Shown one piece after another: positions 8,176 to 18,257 of a DNA stretch of 64,000 nucleotides. The notes beneath the pieces were generated by a model. That model saw only the letters and a list, made by a program, of their open reading frames with translations. It had not been told where the DNA came from and did not search any database. Position 1 is the first letter of the stretch. Every line of letters begins with the position of its first letter. A program made the translations under genes and the position numbers. The DNA comes from GCA-2705995 sp965661625 (GTDB taxonomy: Bacteria > Bacteroidota > Bacteroidia > Flavobacteriales_G > Salibacteraceae), in the NCBI GenBank assembly GCA_965661625.1, contig CBFIEM010000011.1, forward strand, positions 55,697 to 119,696, in the 5' to 3' direction.

Positions 8176-9480
8176 ATGATACAGAATATAGACGATGAAT
8201 TGAAGGCCCTTCTTGTCCCTAGATTGCAGGATAAGACTTTTAAGTCACCTGAACCAGGAACTGATTACATACCCGTAACAGGTAAGGTAATTGATGAAGA
8301 TGATTTGTTATTTGGGATAGACGCTGTAATGGATGGGTGGCTGACTACAGGAAGGTATGGTCCTAAGTTTGAGCGCGCTTTTGCCGATTACTTTGGTTCT
8401 CCTTACTCGCTGCTTGTTAACAGCGGGTCTTCAGCAAATCTTGTTGCCTTCAGTGCACTTACATCTCCAAAACTTGGAGAACGCCAAATCAAACCTGGAG
8501 ATGAAGTAATTACAGTTGCTGCAGGTTTTCCCACTACCGTTAATCCAATGATTCAATACGGTTGTGTACCCGTATTTTTAGATGTAACAATTCCAACATA
8601 CAACATAGACACAACACGACTAGAGGAAGCTGTAACATCAAAAACTAAAGCCATCATGATCGCCCATACGTTGGGTAACCCCTTCAATTTAGATGTTGTT
8701 ATGGATGTCGCAAAACGCTATAACCTTTGGGTTATCGAAGACGATTGTGATTCATTGGGAGCAACATACAGGGGACAAAAAACCGGGACATTCGGCGATG
8801 CCTCAACCGTAAGCTTCTATCCTGCCCACCATATCACTATGGGTGAAGGAGGAGCTGTGATTATTAATAATCCCTTTTTAAAGAAGCCTGCAGAATCGTT
8901 TAGAGATTGGGGAAGAGATTGTTATTGCGAACCTGGCAAAGACAACACGTGTAATCGTCGCTTCAAATGGCAGCTCGGAGAGCTTCCCAAAGGTTATGAC
9001 CACAAGTACACCTATTCCCATGTAGGCTACAACCTCAAGGTTACTGATATGCAGGCTGCAATTGGTTTGAGTCAATTAAAAAAAGCAGATCTCTTTGTGC
9101 AACGAAGAAGAGAAAATTTTCAACTGCTGATGGATCGAATGAAGCAATTTGAATCTCACTTCATTCTTCCTGAGGCTACTGAGCAGTCAGATCCTTCATG
9201 GTTTGGCTTCATGTTAACAATCAAAGACGACTCCCCTATTGATCGAAAATCATTGCAACAGCATTTGGAGGAAAATAAAATTGGTACGCGGTTGCTGTTT
9301 GCTGGAAACTTACTTCGACAGCCGGCTTACACCAATATCAATAAGCGCGTTATTGGAGACTTAGCTAATGCTGATAAGATAATGAATCAAGGCTTTTGGT
9401 TAGGTGTATGGCCTGGATTAGAGGAGAATCATTACGACTATATCGCTGATGTAATTAAAGCTTATATAGCCAAAGTTTAA
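8176..9480 (+). CDS. rfbH: CDP-4-keto-6-deoxyglucose 3-dehydrase (E1, RfbH)
   Basis: A 434-residue aminotransferase-fold enzyme that uses PMP plus a 2Fe-2S cluster to remove the C3 hydroxyl of CDP-4-keto-6-deoxyglucose. Two features separate it from ordinary sugar aminotransferases. The PLP-lysine position is histidine (H218 in PAHHITMGEGG), so no internal aldimine can form. The cluster cysteines are C191-x57-C249-x-C251-x7-C259, the exact spacing of the Yersinia E1 enzyme. E1 needs a flavin/iron-sulfur reductase (RfbI/AscD/E3) to finish the deoxygenation; none is encoded in this window. Last gene of the sugar cluster, convergent with aroQ and overlapping it by four bases. Confidence 0.96.
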   Translation: MIQNIDDELKALLVPRLQDKTFKSPEPGTDYIPVTGKVIDEDDLLFGIDAVMDGWLTTGRYGPKFERAFADYFGSPYSLLVNSGSSANLVAFSALTSPKLGERQIKPGDEVITVAAGFPTTVNPMIQYGCVPVFLDVTIPTYNIDTTRLEEAVTSKTKAIMIAHTLGNPFNLDVVMDVAKRYNLWVIEDDCDSLGATYRGQKTGTFGDASTVSFYPAHHITMGEGGAVIINNPFLKKPAESFRDWGRDCYCEPGKDNTCNRRFKWQLGELPKGYDHKYTYSHVGYNLKVTDMQAAIGLSQLKKADLFVQRRRENFQLLMDRMKQFESHFILPEATEQSDPSWFGFMLTIKDDSPIDRKSLQQHLEENKIGTRLLFAGNLLRQPAYTNINKRVIGDLANADKIMNQGFWLGVWPGLEENHYDYIADVIKAYIAKV

Positions 9481-9908
9481 GACTCAGTTTTTAATAAAAA
9501 GCTCACCGCACTCGTGTAGCCATCTAAGCCAAGACCGGTTATTACAGCTTTTGCTAACGGCGAAATGAATGAGTGGTGCCTGAATGCTTCACGTGAGAAA
9601 ATATTGGTAATATGTACTTCTATTACAGGTATTTTCAGCAATTGCACCGCATCGGCAATAGCAATAGATGTGTGCGTGTATGCTCCTAGGTTTAACACCA
9701 CCCCATTTAATGCTTCGTCCGCTGAGAGTTCTTGGATACAATCAACCAAAGCGCCCTCGCTATTGCTTTGAAAATAAGTTAGGTTCACTTCAGGAAAAGC
9801 TGAACGCAACTCTTCAAGGTAATCTTCGAAATTCCTATCGCCGTAATGGACCACTTCACGTTTTCCTAGCATATTCAGATTAGGTCCATTGATAATTGCT
9901 ACTTTCAT
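9477..9908 (-). CDS. aroQ: 3-dehydroquinate dehydratase, type II
   Basis: A 143-residue shikimate-pathway enzyme (3-dehydroquinate to 3-dehydroshikimate). The N-terminus AIINGPNLNMLGKREVVHYG has the flexible-loop Arg17 and catalytic Tyr22 of the dodecameric type II family; NLGAYTHTSIAIADA and IEVHITNIFSREAFRH follow in the usual order. I start it at ATG 9906-9908, not the in-frame ATG at 9932, because family members begin there and a perfect -7 box (TAACTTTG) sits five bases upstream, inside the longer alternative. Confidence 0.95.
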   Translation of the reverse strand: MKVAIINGPNLNMLGKREVVHYGDRNFEDYLEELRSAFPEVNLTYFQSNSEGALVDCIQELSADEALNGVVLNLGAYTHTSIAIADAVQLLKIPVIEVHITNIFSREAFRHHSFISPLAKAVITGLGLDGYTSAVSFLLKTES

Positions 9909-9913
9909 AAAAT

Positions 9914-9921
9914 CAAAGTTA
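9914..9921 (-). promoter_or_regulatory. -7 box TAACTTTG, five bases before aroQ ATG
   Basis: Perfect TAnnTTTG on the minus strand. Its closeness to ATG 9908 predicts a leaderless aroQ mRNA and argues against the upstream start at 9932. Confidence 0.55.
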
Positions 9922-9941
9922 ACTGAATCCATCGTAACTCC

Positions 9942-10835
9942 ATGCCAACAGGTGCAAAACAGCTAATTAAGTCATTTCAACACTACTTGCTTATTGAGCA
10001 ATCTTTAAGCAAAAATACGGCTGTTAATTATGCGCGAGATATTGAGAAGCTAGCCCTATTCGTTATACCTAAATCATTATTAAAACTGGAAGAACACGAT
10101 CTAAGACTTTTCATTCAAAGTTTGAATGAAGTTGGATTGAGCGCTACAACCCAAAATCGAATTACATCTGGCGTTCGTTCATTTTATCAGTTTTTAAAAC
10201 TGGAGGAGCTCGTAGAAAAAGACCCCAGTGAATTACTTGAATCTGCTAAAACACGTAGAAAGATACCCGAAACACTCTCAAACCAGGAAATTGAGCAATT
10301 GATTGAACAAATCGACTTAAGTACCGAACAAGGGGAACGAAATAAAGCGATCATCGAAGTACTTTACGGCTGTGGGCTAAGGGTTAGTGAATGCACGTCC
10401 TTGAAGTTGACAGATATATTCTTTGATGACGAGTTTATCCGCGTTATTGGAAAAGGAGATAAACAGCGGCTCGTGCCAATAGGTAATCCTGCCAAACATC
10501 AAATTGCTCGGTATGTTAATGAAGTCCGTGTACACCAAGTCATCAAACCAGATAGCAGGGATATTCTATTTTTAAACCGAAGAGGTTCAGGTCTCTCTCG
10601 GGTTATGGTATTCAACATTATTAAAGATTTGGTTATTAAAGCTGGCATAAAAAAGCAAATTAGCCCACATACCTTGCGGCACTCATTTGCTTCTGAACTC
10701 GTCAATCGAGGAGCTGACTTAAGAGCCGTTCAAGCTATGTTGGGTCATGAGTCAATTACCACTACTGAGATTTATACCCATGTAAACAATGCCGAGTTAA
10801 GGGATGCAATCATTCAATACCACCCACGCTCCTAG
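9942..10835 (+). CDS. xerD: Tyrosine recombinase XerD/XerC
   Basis: A 297-residue site-specific tyrosine recombinase with an N-terminal SAM-like core-binding domain (residues ~1-90) and a complete catalytic domain: R147 in YGCGLRVSE, K171 in GKGDKQR, H243-x-x-R246 in HTLRHSFA, H269 in LGHESI and the nucleophile Y278 in EIYTH. Length and motifs match the chromosome-dimer-resolution XerC/D enzymes. It stands divergently next to aroQ with no att-like repeats or phage genes, so I read it as housekeeping. Bacteroidota often have a single xerD-like copy with this layout. Confidence 0.93.
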   Translation: MPTGAKQLIKSFQHYLLIEQSLSKNTAVNYARDIEKLALFVIPKSLLKLEEHDLRLFIQSLNEVGLSATTQNRITSGVRSFYQFLKLEELVEKDPSELLESAKTRRKIPETLSNQEIEQLIEQIDLSTEQGERNKAIIEVLYGCGLRVSECTSLKLTDIFFDDEFIRVIGKGDKQRLVPIGNPAKHQIARYVNEVRVHQVIKPDSRDILFLNRRGSGLSRVMVFNIIKDLVIKAGIKKQISPHTLRHSFASELVNRGADLRAVQAMLGHESITTTEIYTHVNNAELRDAIIQYHPRS

Positions 10836-10964
10836 ACAACCTGCTTTTGAATGCACGTGTTGAAAACCAGCCCTGTTAAAGCACAAAGGAGGCAATTTTT
10901 ATATTACTTTTGACAATCTACAACCTTTCCTGAATAGCCCCGTTATATTGAAGTTTAGTCATTT

Positions 10965-13547
10965 TTGGGTATGACGTATAGTATATTTGATTACATCAAT
11001 GGAAAGGATATTAAATCATTTCCTATTGAAGATCATCGCTTGAGAAGTCTTCTGATCCTAAACTTAGGGTCATTTTTTCTCTTGGGTATGAGTCTCTTCT
11101 TTGCGCTTGGCTTTATCTATTTCAATATTAAATCGCTAGCAGCATTTAACATTATTCAAGCCTTCTCTGCCTTGAGTATCTTGTTCTTTGCAAGGAAATT
11201 TTATGAAGTTCTCTTCAAGATTCTGTTTGTACTTGTTTTAAATTTCCAAATCGTTCTCTACTCAAGTATTTTAGGTCCTGAGTCGATGATTCAGACCTTT
11301 TTGATTTTATCAATCGGTTGGATTTACTTGATTTTTGAAGGAGAACACAGGCTATTTAGGATTTTCGGTTTTGCAATGAGCATTTTTAGTTTTGTTGCTC
11401 TAGAGACCTTGGACTATCGCCTCTTTAAACCCATCGACTTCTCTCCGAATTTTTATGATCTGATCAAATGGAGTATCCTGTTAAGCTCTCTCATATTCAA
11501 TTGGTTAATCATTAGAGCCTTTTACCGTAACAAAGAAAGTTATGAGCACCGAACAAAAACGCTCATACAGCGCTATGAGGTTTTAAACCAAGAACTTATA
11601 GAGCGTGAAGAGCGTATCCAAAAACAAGCGAATGCATACAAGCTTTTATCTGATAATTCAGGAGATATCATTGGACTTCATGATCGCTCCTTTGTCTTTT
11701 CATTCATCTCTCCCTCAATAAAGCATCAATTGGGGATGGAAGAATCGGCATTTCTAGAAATGGACTTCCTTGATTTGGTGCATCCGAAGTTCAGAAAGAA
11801 GCTCAATCGCGACGCTTATTTCTCGGACTTAAAGCACAATGACTCTGCCCTTGTTCAACTTCAATTGAAACATGCTGATGGAACCTTTCATTGGTTCGAG
11901 CTTTTAGCTCAACTAAGGAATGACCCCGATGAAATGGAAAAAGACACCATTCAGGTCACTTTTCGCAACATTAATGAACAAAAAAGACTTGAATCTATTC
12001 TTCAAGATGCCCAGAAGATGGCTAAACTTGGAGGCTGGGAATATGATGTACATAATCAAGCCTTTTACTGGACAGACCAAGTTCGAGCTATCCATGAAGT
12101 AAGTGATTCTTGGGTTCCTAATTTAGAAAATGAAATAACTTTTTTTGAAGCTGAACAGCGACCAAAAATCAGAAAGGCATTTGAAGATGCTTCAAGAGTA
12201 GGAAAGAGCTTCGATGTTGAAGTTCCGTTTATAACAGGAAATGGTAAACGAAAATTTGTTCGTTACCTCGGCAAGCCGATTAATGCTCAGGGAAAAGTAA
12301 CACGTGTTTTAGGTTTAATACAAGACATTACTGATAGGAAGGAAACTGAAATAGAAATCATTAATTCTAAAGAACGAGCAGAAGCTGCGACACGAGCAAA
12401 GTCAGACTTCCTGTCCATTATGAGTCATGAAATTCGAACGCCAATGAATGCCGTTATTGGCTTTACGCACTTACTTCTCCAAGAAAATCCTGCGCCAAGT
12501 CAAATTGAGAACTTGAAAGCTCTTCGTTTTTCAGCAAACCATTTACTCGCCTTAATTTATGATATTCTAGACTTCTCTAAGATTGAATCTGGTAAAATTG
12601 AATTTGACCAAGTGGAGTTTAACCTTAATGAAACCCTGAATGGCATCTATCACGCTTTAAATGTGAAAGCAGAAGAGAAAGACGTGAAACTCATTCTAGA
12701 AAAAGACACGAATATCGACCACCGCATTATTGGTGATGAAGTAAGACTTAATCAAGTGCTAATAAATATCATTGGCAACGCAATCGAATTTACCGAAAAT
12801 GGTAATGTGACCATAAGCAGTTCATTGAAGCACAGTCCGAATCCAAATTCAGACCAGATTCAAATTCATTTTTCAGTAAAGGATACGGGCGTTGGAATTG
12901 ATGAACGTCAAATTAGAAGTGTTTTTGATCAATTTTCACAAGAAAGTACTGCTACAACACGAAAATTTGGAGGAACAGGTCTAGGGTTAGCAATATGTAA
13001 AAACCTAGTTGAGCTTCAGGGTGGAGAGATTTGGGTTGAAAGTGAAAAAGGCATTGGATCTACTTTTCACTTTGTGCTTCCATTTCAAAAAGGAAAACTC
13101 ACCAAAGCGACCCGTGATTTTGAAAAAGAGAATTCTGACGTAGAGATTGACCTGACTGGACTCAAAGTACTTTTGGTAGAAGACAATCCAGTAAATCAAC
13201 TCATCGCCAAAAAGTTCTTGAGTCAGTGGCAACTCGAAATAACCGTTGCTGAAGATGGACTTAAAGCCTTATCTGCTGTTAAAAAAGAAGCTTTTGATAT
13301 TATCCTAATGGATCTTCAAATGCCCGAAATGGATGGCTATGAAGCAAGTATCAAAATTAGAAAACTCCCTACTGAACACGCAAAAAAGGTTCCAATTATA
13401 GCTCTCTCTGCAGCAGCATTCATTGAGGTAAGAGAGGATGTGAAGTCTGCTGGTATGGACGACTACTTAAGTAAGCCTTTTAATCCAGATGAGCTATTTG
13501 CAAAAATAATGCGTTACACTAAATCAAGGGAGAATGCTTCAAAATAA
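10965..13547 (+). CDS. Membrane hybrid sensor histidine kinase (PAS-PAS-HisKA-HATPase-REC)
   Basis: An 860-residue hybrid kinase. About six transmembrane helices occupy residues ~25-190, followed by a coiled coil (~190-225), two PAS domains (~225-345 and ~345-465, the second ending GLIQDITDRKETE), HisKA with phospho-acceptor H488 in SIMSHEIRTPMNAVIGF, HATPase_c with the N box and FGGTGLGLAICKNLV, and a C-terminal receiver with D783 in ILMDLQMPEMDGYEA. No separate periplasmic domain is seen, so the signal may be membrane-borne or cytosolic. The M28 peptidase overlaps its 3' end by 14 bases. No output regulator is adjacent. Confidence 0.94.
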   Translation: MGMTYSIFDYINGKDIKSFPIEDHRLRSLLILNLGSFFLLGMSLFFALGFIYFNIKSLAAFNIIQAFSALSILFFARKFYEVLFKILFVLVLNFQIVLYSSILGPESMIQTFLILSIGWIYLIFEGEHRLFRIFGFAMSIFSFVALETLDYRLFKPIDFSPNFYDLIKWSILLSSLIFNWLIIRAFYRNKESYEHRTKTLIQRYEVLNQELIEREERIQKQANAYKLLSDNSGDIIGLHDRSFVFSFISPSIKHQLGMEESAFLEMDFLDLVHPKFRKKLNRDAYFSDLKHNDSALVQLQLKHADGTFHWFELLAQLRNDPDEMEKDTIQVTFRNINEQKRLESILQDAQKMAKLGGWEYDVHNQAFYWTDQVRAIHEVSDSWVPNLENEITFFEAEQRPKIRKAFEDASRVGKSFDVEVPFITGNGKRKFVRYLGKPINAQGKVTRVLGLIQDITDRKETEIEIINSKERAEAATRAKSDFLSIMSHEIRTPMNAVIGFTHLLLQENPAPSQIENLKALRFSANHLLALIYDILDFSKIESGKIEFDQVEFNLNETLNGIYHALNVKAEEKDVKLILEKDTNIDHRIIGDEVRLNQVLINIIGNAIEFTENGNVTISSSLKHSPNPNSDQIQIHFSVKDTGVGIDERQIRSVFDQFSQESTATTRKFGGTGLGLAICKNLVELQGGEIWVESEKGIGSTFHFVLPFQKGKLTKATRDFEKENSDVEIDLTGLKVLLVEDNPVNQLIAKKFLSQWQLEITVAEDGLKALSAVKKEAFDIILMDLQMPEMDGYEASIKIRKLPTEHAKKVPIIALSAAAFIEVREDVKSAGMDDYLSKPFNPDELFAKIMRYTKSRENASK

Positions 13548-14946
13548 GCTGAGCCTAATTATAACGGCACTTTTATACCTTATTATTAACTCAACTTTCG
13601 GTCAAAACCCTACGCCGTCTGACAGCGTTTTTATTCATAAGCTCTATGAATATGGGATGTCCAACGGAAAGGCTTATAACTACTTGGATACACTTTGTAA
13701 TCAAATTGGCCCTCGCTTAAGTGGATCGACAAATGCTCAAGAAGCTGTGAGTTTTACAGCTAAAGTACTGCAAGACCTGAACCTCGACACTTCATTTCAA
13801 TCGGTTATTGTACCTCATTGGGAAAGAGGCGCAACTGAAGTTGCCTTTTGGAGAAATAAGCAAGACTCGGGAGAATTGAGTATATGTGCCCTTGGTGGAA
13901 GTATATCAACTCCCATTGCAGGGATTCAAGGTAATATCATTGAAGTTCAGAATTTCACTGACTTAAAAAAGTTAGGGCATGATCAAATAAAGGGTAAAAT
14001 TGTGTTCTACAATCGCCCAATGAATCCTGCTCAGATCTATACATTTGCAGCTTATTCTGGAAGCGTAGATCAGCGTTGGGCTGGAGCCATGCGCGCCGCA
14101 GAATATGGAGCTACTGGAGTAATTGTGAGAAGTATGACCCTCGCTCTCGATGACCATCCGCACACGGGCTCAATGGGCTATAGCGATACCATTCCTAAAA
14201 TTCCAGCTGTAGCTGTTTCAACCAAGGATGCAGAGTTGTTACATCAGTTGTTAGCAGAACACCAAAATCAATTAGAAATTGGTTTTAAGCTCTACTGTGA
14301 AACACTTCCTGATACCCAATCATATAATGTTCTGGGCACATGGCAAGGAAAAGAATCTACAAAGGTTATAGCCATTGGTGGACATTTAGATTCTTGGGAT
14401 ACGGGCGATGGTGCCCATGACGATGGTGCCGGTTGTGTTCAGAGTATAGAGGCATTACGATTATTGAAGCAACTAAATTACATCCCCAAGCATACTTTAC
14501 GAGCTGTAATGTTCATGAATGAAGAAAATGGCCTACGTGGTGGCAAGACTTATGCCCGCATTGCCAGCGCGGCTAGAGAGGACCACGTTGCAGCCATTGA
14601 ATCTGATCGCGGAGGGTTTTCACCAAGGGGCTTCCATTTTGAAGCAACAACTGAACAGATGAAATATATTGGTAAATGGGCATCACTTTTTGATCAAGTA
14701 GGACTTCACGTATTGAAAAAAGGCGGTTCCGGTGCAGATATTGGTCCATTGAGGGAAAATGGGTATCAAAAACTAATATTAGCTGGATTAGTGCCTGATT
14801 CACAACGCTACTTTGATTTTCATCATGCTGAAACTGACGTTTTAAGTGCTGTTAACGAAAGGGAGTTGCAAAGTGGAGCCATTGCAATGGCGGTACTTAT
14901 ATACATGCTTGATCAGCATTTGGAGGACTTTCCAACTAATGAATAA
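13534..14946 (+). CDS. Exported M28 family metallopeptidase (carboxypeptidase Q-like)
   Basis: A 470-residue peptidase with a signal peptide (MLQNKLSLIITALLYLIINS, cleavage near FGQ). A PA-like insert lies at residues ~130-240. The two-zinc M28 site is visible: GGHLDSWDTGDGAHDDGAG (His and Asp ligands), MNEENGLRGG (catalytic Glu pair), ESDRGG, and FDFHHAETDV (last His). The order matches plasma glutamate carboxypeptidase/CPQ-like aminopeptidases of Bacteroidota. It overlaps the preceding kinase by 14 bases and SixA by 8, so the three genes are probably co-transcribed. Confidence 0.93.
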   Translation: MLQNKLSLIITALLYLIINSTFGQNPTPSDSVFIHKLYEYGMSNGKAYNYLDTLCNQIGPRLSGSTNAQEAVSFTAKVLQDLNLDTSFQSVIVPHWERGATEVAFWRNKQDSGELSICALGGSISTPIAGIQGNIIEVQNFTDLKKLGHDQIKGKIVFYNRPMNPAQIYTFAAYSGSVDQRWAGAMRAAEYGATGVIVRSMTLALDDHPHTGSMGYSDTIPKIPAVAVSTKDAELLHQLLAEHQNQLEIGFKLYCETLPDTQSYNVLGTWQGKESTKVIAIGGHLDSWDTGDGAHDDGAGCVQSIEALRLLKQLNYIPKHTLRAVMFMNEENGLRGGKTYARIASAAREDHVAAIESDRGGFSPRGFHFEATTEQMKYIGKWASLFDQVGLHVLKKGGSGADIGPLRENGYQKLILAGLVPDSQRYFDFHHAETDVLSAVNERELQSGAIAMAVLIYMLDQHLEDFPTNE

Positions 14947-15418
14947 ATGCCTCTACATATTACGTCACGCAAAATCGGATTGGTCCAATGACTGTTCTGA
15001 TTTTAATCGTCCTATTAACAAGCGAGGTCATGATGCCGCTGATCGTATGTCCAAGTTTATGGTGGAAAAATTCATTACTCCAGAGGTTATATATGCCAGT
15101 AGCAGTGTTCGTACTTCTGAAACAGCAGCTTATTTTCAGAATCAATTCAATGTAGCAGTCACATCAGATCAAGGACTTTATTTGGCGAGTGCGAATCGAA
15201 TAGATACCCTTGTGAAATCTTTCTCCGATCGTTTAAACTATGCAATGATTATTGCACACAATCCTGGTATTCATGATTTTGTAGAGCAATTGGGCAATAC
15301 GAATTTAGAAAAATACCCTACCTGCACCCTCTCTGTATTAGAAACTGATTCAGACTCATGGAGTCAAGCAAGTCATTTTACTCTAAAGGAATTCATATCT
15401 CCAAAAGTTATCCCCTAA
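14939..15418 (+). CDS. Phosphohistidine phosphatase SixA family
   Basis: A 159-residue histidine phosphatase. The family's short RHG motif is YILRHAKSDW, the second catalytic His is in IIAHNPGIHDF, and NKRGHDAADRM is a SixA block. The start is ATG 14939, which overlaps the stop of the M28 gene; a longer upstream reading frame is only the shadow of that gene. SixA in E. coli removes phosphate from the HPt domain of ArcB. Here it lies between two hybrid kinases, consistent with a role in tuning their phosphorelay, but no HPt gene is visible. Its 3' end overlaps the convergent kinase gene by 11 bases. Confidence 0.9.
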   Translation: MNKCLYILRHAKSDWSNDCSDFNRPINKRGHDAADRMSKFMVEKFITPEVIYASSSVRTSETAAYFQNQFNVAVTSDQGLYLASANRIDTLVKSFSDRLNYAMIIAHNPGIHDFVEQLGNTNLEKYPTCTLSVLETDSDSWSQASHFTLKEFISPKVIP

Positions 15419-18257
15419 GTGGGACGTAATGCTTTGCCAACTCTTCTTGAAATTTTTCCGGATCTATTGGTTTTGTAAGGTACCCATTCATCCCAAATTC
15501 AAATACTTTATCCCTAGTTTCTTTAAATGCGTCAGCGGTTAAAGCAATTATAGGCACCTGCATAATATGCTCAACATCATGACTCCGTATGGCTTTTGTC
15601 GCCTCGAACCCATCCATTACAGGCATGTTTAAATCCATCAACACCAAGTCAATGGCATCGTCTGATTCCAATACATCAAGCCCTAGTTTCCCATTGAGAG
15701 CCATAACAACTTGAATTTCCTCTCGCTCAAGAAACATAATAGCAATTTTCTGGTTTACAAGATTATCCTCAACCAGCAATTCCCGCATTCCTTTCAAGCT
15801 ATCTGCTTGTAATTGGGCTTCTTCAAAGTCTTCAACAGGTTCAAATGGAATTTCAATAGAAAAAGTGCTCCCCTCTCCTATTTTGCTTTCAATACTTATA
15901 GACCCACCGTGCAATTCAACAAGTGATTTTGTAATTGCTAAACCTAACCCTGTACCTCCAAATTCATTTAGAATTGATTTTTCGGCTTGAGAAAAGCTTT
16001 GGAAAATCATTGCTTGTCGATCTTTCGAAATTCCTATTCCTGTATCGGAAATTTCAAATTTCAAGACTGCTGCACGCTTTAGCATTCCATCCAGTTTTAC
16101 AGCAAGTGAAACTGATCCCTTTTCTGTGAATTTGATGGCATTTCCAACAACATTCGTTAAAATTTGGTTCAATATAACTTGATCACCTTTAAGGAATTGA
16201 GGAACATTTTCATCTATGTTAAAGCTGAAATCTAAATTCTTTTCGCTAGCCTTAATCTTGAAAATGCGGATGACATTGTCTACAATTTTATTCAATTCAA
16301 ACTTACCCTCATCAAGTTCAATTGTCCCTGATTCAATCTTAGATAAATCTAGGATATCATTCACTAAATTCAACAAGTTGTTAGCAGACATTTTGAGCGT
16401 ATTCAAATCTTCTAGTTGATCACTCCTTGGATCGCGATCAATCAAAAGGTGCGCATATCCAATAACTGCATTTAGCGGGGTTCTAATTTCGTGACTCATC
16501 GATGATAGGAACTGTTGTTTGGATTCCGCAAGTTCCTCTGCTCTGCGCTTAGCCTCTATCAACGTTTTTTCTACCTGTTTTCTTTCCGTCAAATCATGCC
16601 ACACAGCAAGAAGGTAAGGCTCACCGTTTAATGTTATAGGCTTCAAGGCAACATCCATAGGAATAATTTTACCCGAAGTTGATTGATGGCTCCATTCAAA
16701 CCGATGCCCTCCCTCCTCTTCAGCAATTTTCTTCATTGCTTGTGACTTATCCAATGAAAGCCAATTATCACCCTGGTATTCAGGCGAAAATTCAGATGGT
16801 ACTTTTCCCAACAAATCATCCTTAGAATTCACCTCCAATACTTCCAGGGTAGCTGAGTTACAATCTACAATACCATCGTCATTAAAAATTATATGCGGAT
16901 CAGATGCAAATTCGAACAGCATCCGGAATTTCTCCTCAGATCTAAAGCGTTCTGTAACATCTTTTGCGATACCAATAATACTGTTTACCCCATTTTCGTG
17001 ATAAACCGCTTTCTCCTTTCACTCTAAAATAATAGCCTCACCATTCCTACGAATAACTTCAGTGTAGAAGGTTTCTGTTTTGCTTGTTCCTTGAAGAATC
17101 TTCTTGGTTGCTTCTCGAGCGAGGTCGTTTAATGGGTTTTCAGTTAATACTTTAAGTCTTCCGCCGAGCAATTCATCTGGTGCATATCCCAGCACCCTTG
17201 ATACGTTTTCCGAAATGTAATCATAGGTAAAATCAACTCCATGACGGTAAGTAAAATCATCTGAATTTTCCAACAATAGCTGCTGTTGCCTTACTAATTC
17301 AGCAAGTTCCATTTTACTTTTGCTTAGCGCTCGTTCGCTTCTATTTGTTCTCCTAAAGCTATAAGCAAAAAGTACGGTCAAAATTGCCACGGATATCGCT
17401 GTAAATAGGAAAATCATTACGCCATTTGAAACTGCTCGATTTAAAATTGGAGCTGTGTCTTGAATTAATACTATACCGTAGTTAGCATCAAATAGGTTGA
17501 TGGGGGTGTATGCAATAATAGCCTCTTTACTTCCGGTTGATTGCATAACCTCAGCCGTTAAGCTACCTCCCAAGTTCGCGGTCAATGCTTCACTTATTGC
17601 TAATGAGTCTTTCTGCTTAAAGTGTACATAATTTCCTATGACATGCTCATTTGTGCCACCCTTTAAGAGTGGTACTAATCCATACCCCTCTCGGTAGAGC
17701 AATGGAAACGACCCTTTCTGATCCAGGTATAAGTCCGCCATTTCTCTGAAATATGCCGATACCTCAATAAACCCTACAAGTTCTATGTTATGATTTTCAT
17801 AATTCCGCGACAATTCAACAATACTGTGAAATGGCGATTCAATTAATTTCGTGGACCTGTTTAGCTTTTGCTCAAAGTTAAAGTGGTAATAGTTATTATG
17901 GTCACGAGAGGCGGTTAACTGACTTCGGTTAAAACTAATGGAAACAGAATCCAACAATTCCAAATTGCTTCTCAGTACATGGCCAATTAAATTGCGATCT
18001 GCTGGGGTTACTTCATTCCGACTAAAAATACTATCAATTCCAATTATTTTCGGAAGAAGTGCCAAATCAGATAAAAGTTCAAATTGTTTCTGACTGACTT
18101 CAGCTTCAAATGATGAAACTCTAGCCTCTAAACTGAACTTCCCATCATCCACTTCTCCATTAATCCAAACGTTAAAAAAGTAAACATTGAAAACCAAAAT
18201 GAACAAAATGGCCGCTCCGCCTAAAAAATATATGGGATATAAACCTTTTAAACGCAT
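15408..18257 (-). pseudogene. Hybrid sensor histidine kinase interrupted by in-frame TGA
   Basis: One continuous minus-strand frame of 950 codons broken by a single TGA at 17019-17021 (codon 413). The N-terminal part (17019-18257, 412 residues) has a TM helix (~9-30), an extracytoplasmic sensor region, a second TM helix (~275-300) and the start of a PAS domain. After the TGA the same frame resumes with the end of that PAS (GIAKDVTERFRSEEKF), then a second PAS, HisKA (SSMSHEIRTPLNAVIGY), HATPase (FGGTGLGLAITKSLV) and a receiver (LVLMDLNMPVMDGFEA). ATG 16922 could start a soluble 504-residue PAS-kinase-receiver. The stop sits inside a PAS strand where Gly or Trp is plausible. Its ATG overlaps the upstream Cache gene's original stop. 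Confidence 0.88.

Noticed and set aside
9909..9932. Longer aroQ with start at 9932
   Set aside because: The extra eight residues are not found in the family and the -7 box at 9914-9921 lies inside them.
9942..10835. Integrase of a mobile element
   Set aside because: The protein matches housekeeping XerC/D in length and motifs; no att repeats, tRNA target, phage or conjugation genes lie nearby.
14846..14938. N-terminal extension of SixA
   Set aside because: It is the out-of-frame shadow of the M28 gene; the RHG motif needs to lie near the N-terminus, as it does from ATG 14939.
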